NCBI GenBank assembly: GCA_029862725.1
Contig: JAOTWT010000091.1
Span: forward strand, 1-9,164
Direction: 5' to 3'
Length of the DNA stretch: 9,164 bases
Origin: Acidobacteriota bacterium
GTDB lineage: Bacteria; Acidobacteriota; Blastocatellia; Pyrinomonadales; Pyrinomonadaceae
Shown piece after piece: positions 5,863 to 9,164 of the stretch. The first letter of the stretch is position 1, and every line of letters starts with the position of its first letter. A program made the position numbers and the translations under genes. The notes under the pieces were generated by a model. It ran no database searches. It saw only the letters and a list, made by a program, of their open reading frames with translations, and was not told the origin of the DNA.

Positions 5863-7320
5863 TTATGCGGCTGGCGGTCGATAGCGAACGATGTTGTTGA
5901 TCATTCCGTTGAAAACAAAAATATGAAACGGTAGGACGCTAAACCAATAGATGCGTCCCCAGATGCCTTTTGGCCGGAACGTAGCGATTTGGTATATCAC
6001 CGCGTTTTCGTCTTTTTTTTCAACCCTGAACTCCAGCCACGCCTCGCCGGGAAGCTTCATTTCGGCAAAAAGCAACAACCTGCCCGATTCTCGGTCAGCG
6101 AGTAAGACTCGCCAAAAATCAAGCGCATCGCCGGCGAAGAGTCTGTCCGGACTGGTTCGTCCTCTTCGTAGGCCGATTCCTCCGAACGCCTTGTCCAGAT
6201 AACCGCGAAGCTTCCATAGAAAATTGGCGTAATACCAGCCGCGACGACCTCCAATTGACCAGATGTTCTCAAGAACGGGTTCGATCTCCTCCTTTGAGAT
6301 GACCCGGGTCTTGATATCGGTGAGGCAGCCATGCGAAGGTATCTCTACGTAATCTTTAAGGGACCCACTGTCAAGGCTCGAGCGGTAACTGTCTTTCCAG
6401 CTTGAAATCACCGCATTCTGGGCGATTATCGAGAATGCTTTTCGCACGGATTCTTTGTAGGGAACCAATTTGATACCGAGGTCCGACGCGAGATTGTTTT
6501 CTGCGCAGACCAGGTCCACTTTCATACTGTTAACCAGATTGACCGCAAGCTTGTAGGACGTCGATGTAATGAAGTAGAGCCAATAAGAGGAAAGCCGCGG
6601 AGTCATGACCGGCAGCGTAAATATATAACGCTTAAGTCCGCGTACTTCCGCAAACCCGAGGAGCATTTCGCGGTAACTCAGGGCCTCTCCGCAACCGATA
6701 TCAAATGACCTGTTGAAATATTCGGCTTTTCCAAGCACACCCGTCAGGAATTCGAGCACATTTGAGACGGCAATCGGCTGACATTCCGAATTCAACCACT
6801 TGGGCGCGATCATCAAGGGAAGTTTCTCGACAAGATCACGAATAATTTCAAAGGATGCGCTTCCCGAACCGATCACGATCCCGGCGCGGAGCGCAGTTAA
6901 TGGTATGCTGCTGCCGGCAAGTATTTTCTCAACTTGAAGTCTGCTTTCAAGGTGTTTGGAAAGCTTGCTTTCCTCGTTTACAACGCCGGTCAGATAGATA
7001 ACTTGTTTCGCTTTCGACTGCTCCAGGTAGGCGTTGAAGTTTCGCGCCGATTCGGCTTCTCTTTCCTCAAAATCGCCGATCGAACCAGCCATCGAGTGGA
7101 TCAGGTAATACGCCGCATCAAAATCTACCGGAGCGTTTTCAAGAATGGGCGGGGTTAGGAAATCGACTTCAAAAACAGTTACCTTGCCGTTCCAGGAGGG
7201 TTTTACATCGAACCGGGAACGATCGCGAACACACGCGATCACTTCGTGGCCCTGCTCCAGCAATACGGGGAGCAAGCGTTTGCCAATGTAGCCTGTGGCA
7301 CCTGTCAACAATATCTTCAT
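5863..7320 (-). CDS. NAD(P)-binding SDR-family protein with C-terminal DUF2867-like domain
   Basis: This is a two-domain, 485-residue protein. The N-terminal half (about 1-230) is an atypical/extended SDR of the NmrA/YbjT sort. It has LLTGATGYIGKRLLP (4-18) as the glycine-rich dinucleotide loop, YYLIHSM (71-77), YLTGVV (109-114), LESRLQVEKIL (124-134) and LRAGIVIGSGSASFEII (144-160). No canonical YxxxK catalytic pair is obvious in the expected place, as is common in atypical SDRs. The C-terminal third (about 350-485) has WSIGGRRGWYY (354-364), LRRGRTSPDRLFAGDALDFWRV (384-405) and LLLFAEMKLPGEAWLEF (415-431), characteristic of DUF2867. This N- plus C-terminal arrangement is a known fusion, sometimes annotated as an oxidoreductase or epimerase of unknown substrate. 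ATG 7320 starts exactly at the Rossmann strand; the SD (AGAAAGC) is weak. The gene is divergent from the enoyl-reductase-like gene, 167 nt apart. Confidence 0.9.
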   Translation of the reverse strand: MKILLTGATGYIGKRLLPVLLEQGHEVIACVRDRSRFDVKPSWNGKVTVFEVDFLTPPILENAPVDFDAAYYLIHSMAGSIGDFEEREAESARNFNAYLEQSKAKQVIYLTGVVNEESKLSKHLESRLQVEKILAGSSIPLTALRAGIVIGSGSASFEIIRDLVEKLPLMIAPKWLNSECQPIAVSNVLEFLTGVLGKAEYFNRSFDIGCGEALSYREMLLGFAEVRGLKRYIFTLPVMTPRLSSYWLYFITSTSYKLAVNLVNSMKVDLVCAENNLASDLGIKLVPYKESVRKAFSIIAQNAVISSWKDSYRSSLDSGSLKDYVEIPSHGCLTDIKTRVISKEEIEPVLENIWSIGGRRGWYYANFLWKLRGYLDKAFGGIGLRRGRTSPDRLFAGDALDFWRVLLADRESGRLLLFAEMKLPGEAWLEFRVEKKDENAVIYQIATFRPKGIWGRIYWFSVLPFHIFVFNGMINNIVRYRPPAA

Positions 7321-7404
7321 GAGCTTTCTATTTGTGTTATTCGTCGAAATCTGTTCACCGTATTCAAAAAGGATAACCTATTTCGTGAGTGCGGGTTTTG
7401 GGAA

Positions 7405-7434
7405 TTGGTTGAAATAAGCCACGGAATGTATCAT
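7405..7434 (+). promoter_or_regulatory. Weak promoter candidate for the enoyl-reductase-like gene
   Basis: TTGGTT (7405-7410, three of six consensus matches) and TATCAT (7429-7434, five of six) are 18 bp apart. They lie in the 167-nt gap between divergent genes and would give a leader of about 45 nt. I found no operator-like inverted repeat in the gap. This is a plausible but unproven assignment. Confidence 0.25.
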
Positions 7435-7474
7435 TTGGATCAGTCTGTGATTATGAAAGCAGGGATATCGCTGC

Positions 7475-7480
7475 AGGGAG
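7475..7480 (+). promoter_or_regulatory. Shine-Dalgarno AGGGAG before ATG 7488
   Basis: AGGGAG lies seven bases upstream of ATG 7488. It is one of the clearest ribosome binding sites in the window and fixes the start of the downstream gene at the first residue of the Rossmann strand. Confidence 0.75.
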
Positions 7481-7487
7481 AACTCTA

Positions 7488-8531
7488 ATGTCATTTTTGA
7501 TTTACGGCGCCAATGGCTATACGGGCGAATTGATTGCCCGTGAAGCTGTCAAACGCGGGATGAAGCCGATACTCGGCGGCCGGAGCCAGAATAAAGTCGA
7601 GCCATTGGCGAAGGAACTTGGTCTCGTTTTCCGCACTTTTTCCCTGGAGGATAAGAAGTCGCTGGATTACACGCTCAAGGAAGTCGATTTTGTGATCCAC
7701 TGCGCGGGACCGTTTTCATTGACGGCTACACAGATGGTTAACGGATGTTTCCGTACCGGAACCCACTATCTCGACATCACCGGAGAGATCGCGGTTTTCG
7801 AAGAACTCGCGGCGAGGACCGAAAAGGCGAAAGAAGCAGGTGTAATGGTGATGCCCGGAGTCGGTTTTGATGTCGTTCCGACCGATTGTCTCGCACGCCA
7901 CCTAAAAGACCGTATGCCGGATGCGGTCGATCTGACCCTTGCGTTTTACGGCCTCGGAAGGATTTCGCACGGGACGCAGTCGACGATGACAATGAACGTG
8001 GGCAAAGGCGGTGCGATCCGCAAGGACGGCAAGATCGCAGGCGTCCCGGCGGCTTGGAAGACGAAGGAAATCGATTTCGGTGATGTCACAAAAACTGGAG
8101 TCACGATCCCCTGGGGAGATGTCTCGACGGCTTTTTATACAACCGGGATCCCAAACATAAAGGTTTTTACGGTTTTACCCGAAAAGCAGATCAAGCTCCT
8201 GAAGATGAGCAGGTATATTGGCTGGCTGATGGCGACGGGCCCTGTGCAGGGAATTCTACAGTCTCAGATTCCCGAGGGCGGCCCGTCTGCGGAGGAACGC
8301 GAAAAGGGAAAGACGTATTTGTGGGGCCGCGCCGAGGACAAGGACGGTAACTCGGTTGAATCGAGGATGCAGGGACCTGAGGGCTACAAGTTTACGATGC
8401 TGACCGCGCTGCGGATCGCCGAGCGGATTATCGGCGGTGAATTCAAACCGGGTTTCCAGACACCGGCCGGTTGTTACGGTGCTGATCTTGTTATGGAAAT
8501 CGAGGGGGTCGAGAGACAGGACGTCTCATAA
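7488..8531 (+). CDS. Saccharopine dehydrogenase-like / trans-acting enoyl reductase-like oxidoreductase
   Basis: This is a 347-residue NAD(P)-dependent oxidoreductase of the saccharopine dehydrogenase NADP-binding superfamily (COG3268 type, which includes the mycobacterial trans-acting enoyl reductases). The sequence shows IYGANGYTGELIAREAVKRG (5-24) as the dinucleotide loop at the extreme N-terminus, and GGRS (30-33), where an Arg contacting NADP phosphate is usual. HCAGPF (71-76), YLDITGE (94-100) and MPGVGFDVVPTDCLA (122-136) follow and are the most diagnostic of this family. A clear SD and a start at the first Rossmann strand make the 5' end secure. The substrate is unknown. Relatives act on lipid intermediates in mycobacteria, but most bacterial members are uncharacterised and lysine biosynthesis should not be assumed. 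Transcription is divergent from the SDR/DUF2867 gene, so a shared regulatory gap is possible. It ends 119 nt before the convergent acidic-protein gene. Confidence 0.9.
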   Translation: MSFLIYGANGYTGELIAREAVKRGMKPILGGRSQNKVEPLAKELGLVFRTFSLEDKKSLDYTLKEVDFVIHCAGPFSLTATQMVNGCFRTGTHYLDITGEIAVFEELAARTEKAKEAGVMVMPGVGFDVVPTDCLARHLKDRMPDAVDLTLAFYGLGRISHGTQSTMTMNVGKGGAIRKDGKIAGVPAAWKTKEIDFGDVTKTGVTIPWGDVSTAFYTTGIPNIKVFTVLPEKQIKLLKMSRYIGWLMATGPVQGILQSQIPEGGPSAEEREKGKTYLWGRAEDKDGNSVESRMQGPEGYKFTMLTALRIAERIIGGEFKPGFQTPAGCYGADLVMEIEGVERQDVS

Positions 8532-8544
8532 GTGATGTTTGACC

Positions 8545-8634
8545 AATGGAAAATGGATAGTGAATTCGCGTTTGGCTAATCGGATCTCAAATGGCGGATA
8601 TGGCCGGTGCCCGGCGATTTATCCATTCTCCATT
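8545..8634. repeat. Inverted repeat made of degenerate 7-mer units
   Basis: The arm AATGGAAAATGGATA (8545-8559) is the reverse complement of TATCCATTCTCCATT (8620-8634) at 14 of 15 positions. The arms enclose 60 nt. Each arm itself reads as imperfect 7-mers (AATGGAA, AATGGAT; ATTCTCC, ATTATCA), a second heptamer-type repeat distinct from the one at 1257-1319. Within the loop, GCCGG (8603-8607) and CCGGC (8611-8615) make a small perfect hairpin. The element sits in the 119-nt gap between convergent genes, so it could affect transcript ends, but neither strand shows a clean terminator U-run. Confidence 0.6.
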
Positions 8635-8650
8635 ATCAACTATCGATTGT

Positions 8651-9121
8651 TTATGCGTTCGCTTCTTCGGTCGTAGCGGTCTCGGTAGTCTCAGCGGCTT
8701 TGTTACCCATCGCTGGGCTGTCCGTTTCGTGAATCTCACTGGTGAAAAGGCTCAAGATCTTCTGCCCTTCGCCAGAACGCGCGCTGATCGTACGAATGTG
8801 CTTTCTTCCCTGCATTTCCCAGATAGCCGTAATCTCGTCGTCCTTTTCGACAGCGTGATACGAGATTTCTTCCGGTTCGGCAGGCGTTTCAGGCTCCGCC
8901 GGGGTTTCGGGGGCCGCTTCAGCTTTTGGTTCTTCAGTCGTCGTTTCAGCTTTCACTTCTTCCCCGGGAGTCTCTGCAGCTGGTTCAGCGGACTCTTCAA
9001 CCGCTGCTTGCGGGGCATCGACTGCAGCAACGTCTGGTGTTGCTTCTTCCGTTGTTTCTGCTTTCGGATCCTCGATCGGCGCCGCTTCGGCGGTGGGTTC
9101 TTTGATTTCGTTTTCTGACAT
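8651..9121 (-). CDS. Acidic Ala/Glu/Pro/Thr-rich protein, probably disordered, with a small conserved-looking core
   Basis: I do not recognise a family. The 156-residue product has no signal peptide or membrane helix. Residues 1-85 are low complexity, dominated by A, E, P and T, with imperfect repeats such as KAETTEE (20-26), KAETTTEEPKAEAAPE (57-72) and PAEPETPAEPEE (74-85). Residues 86-130 differ in composition: ISYHAVEKDDEITAIWEM, then QGRKHIRTISARSGEGQKIL. This is a compact segment with the only Trp, the only aromatic cluster and most basic residues, so it is likely the folded, functional part. The tail (131-156) is again E/T/A-rich. The ATG is fixed by an in-frame TAG directly upstream. 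The opposite strand also stays open as a Phe/Arg-rich shadow, but codon pattern and the RBS support this strand. The product is strongly acidic, apparently cytoplasmic, and of unknown role. Confidence 0.75.
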   Translation of the reverse strand: MSENEIKEPTAEAAPIEDPKAETTEEATPDVAAVDAPQAAVEESAEPAAETPGEEVKAETTTEEPKAEAAPETPAEPETPAEPEEISYHAVEKDDEITAIWEMQGRKHIRTISARSGEGQKILSLFTSEIHETDSPAMGNKAAETTETATTEEANA

Positions 9122-9135
9122 CTAACTTACAAAAA

Positions 9136-9143
9136 TCTCCTTT
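9136..9143 (-). promoter_or_regulatory. Ribosome binding site AAAGGAGA of the acidic-protein gene
   Basis: AAAGGAGA on the minus strand is a near-perfect Shine-Dalgarno match but lies 14 nt from ATG 9121, longer than the usual 5-10. No alternative in-frame start is closer, because TAG immediately precedes the ATG. It supports real translation of this low-complexity gene. Confidence 0.6.
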
Positions 9144-9164
9144 AAATAATACTTTTAGCTCGAT

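Noticed and set aside
8591..9118. Plus-strand 175-codon frame opposite the acidic-protein gene
   Set aside because: Phe/Arg/Gly-rich translation typical of the antisense of an E/A/P-rich gene; the minus strand has the RBS and the more protein-like core.
9146..9151. TATTAT (minus strand) as a -10 box for the acidic-protein gene
   Set aside because: It would start RNA within the Shine-Dalgarno sequence, leaving the message without its RBS. Most of any -35 region would be at or beyond the window edge.
1..9164. CRISPR array, toxin-antitoxin pair, defence cluster, phage or transposase genes
   Set aside because: No spaced direct repeats of CRISPR size, no small overlapping gene pairs of toxin-antitoxin type, and no transposase, integrase or phage motifs were seen on either strand.

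Overview
This window looks like an ordinary chromosomal stretch from a free-living, moderate-GC bacterium. My best guess, by inference only, is Acidobacteriota (Blastocatellia/Pyrinomonadales-like). The reasons are several starts with little or no Shine-Dalgarno sequence, intergenic heptanucleotide tandem repeats, a short dispersed-type palindrome that I recall from such genomes, and lone genes facing in alternating directions. No marker gene settles the taxonomy.

Layout. Positions 2-1255 hold the 3' part of a MATE-family multidrug/Na+ antiporter that enters from outside the window. Positions 1256-1645 hold no gene; they contain a nine-unit heptamer repeat (1257-1319) and a perfect palindrome (1445-1462). 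Positions 1646-3340 encode a secreted, all-helical protein of unknown function in visibly AT-richer DNA. Positions 3341-3788 hold no gene but contain several strong hairpins, including a 15-bp stem whose pairing is better on the minus strand. A small three-helix membrane protein (minus, 3789-4235) lies back to back with aat (4293-4979), the leucyl/phenylalanyl-tRNA-protein transferase of the N-end rule pathway. A class I methyltransferase follows at 5042-5791 and ends in a likely terminator.

The right third holds two divergently transcribed Rossmann-fold oxidoreductases. These are an atypical SDR with a C-terminal DUF2867-like domain (minus, 5863-7320) and a saccharopine-dehydrogenase-like or trans-acting enoyl-reductase-like protein (plus, 7488-8531). 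A minus-strand gene for a highly acidic, A/E/P/T-rich, probably disordered protein closes the window (8651-9121). The convergent gap before it contains a degenerate heptamer-type inverted repeat.

The genes do not form one pathway. I see no mobile-element gene, CRISPR array, toxin-antitoxin pair, defence island or biosynthetic cluster, and no convincing new system. The points most worth a second look are the AT-rich orphan gene with its repeat- and hairpin-filled flanks, the structured block at 3391-3678, and the acidic protein at the right end.
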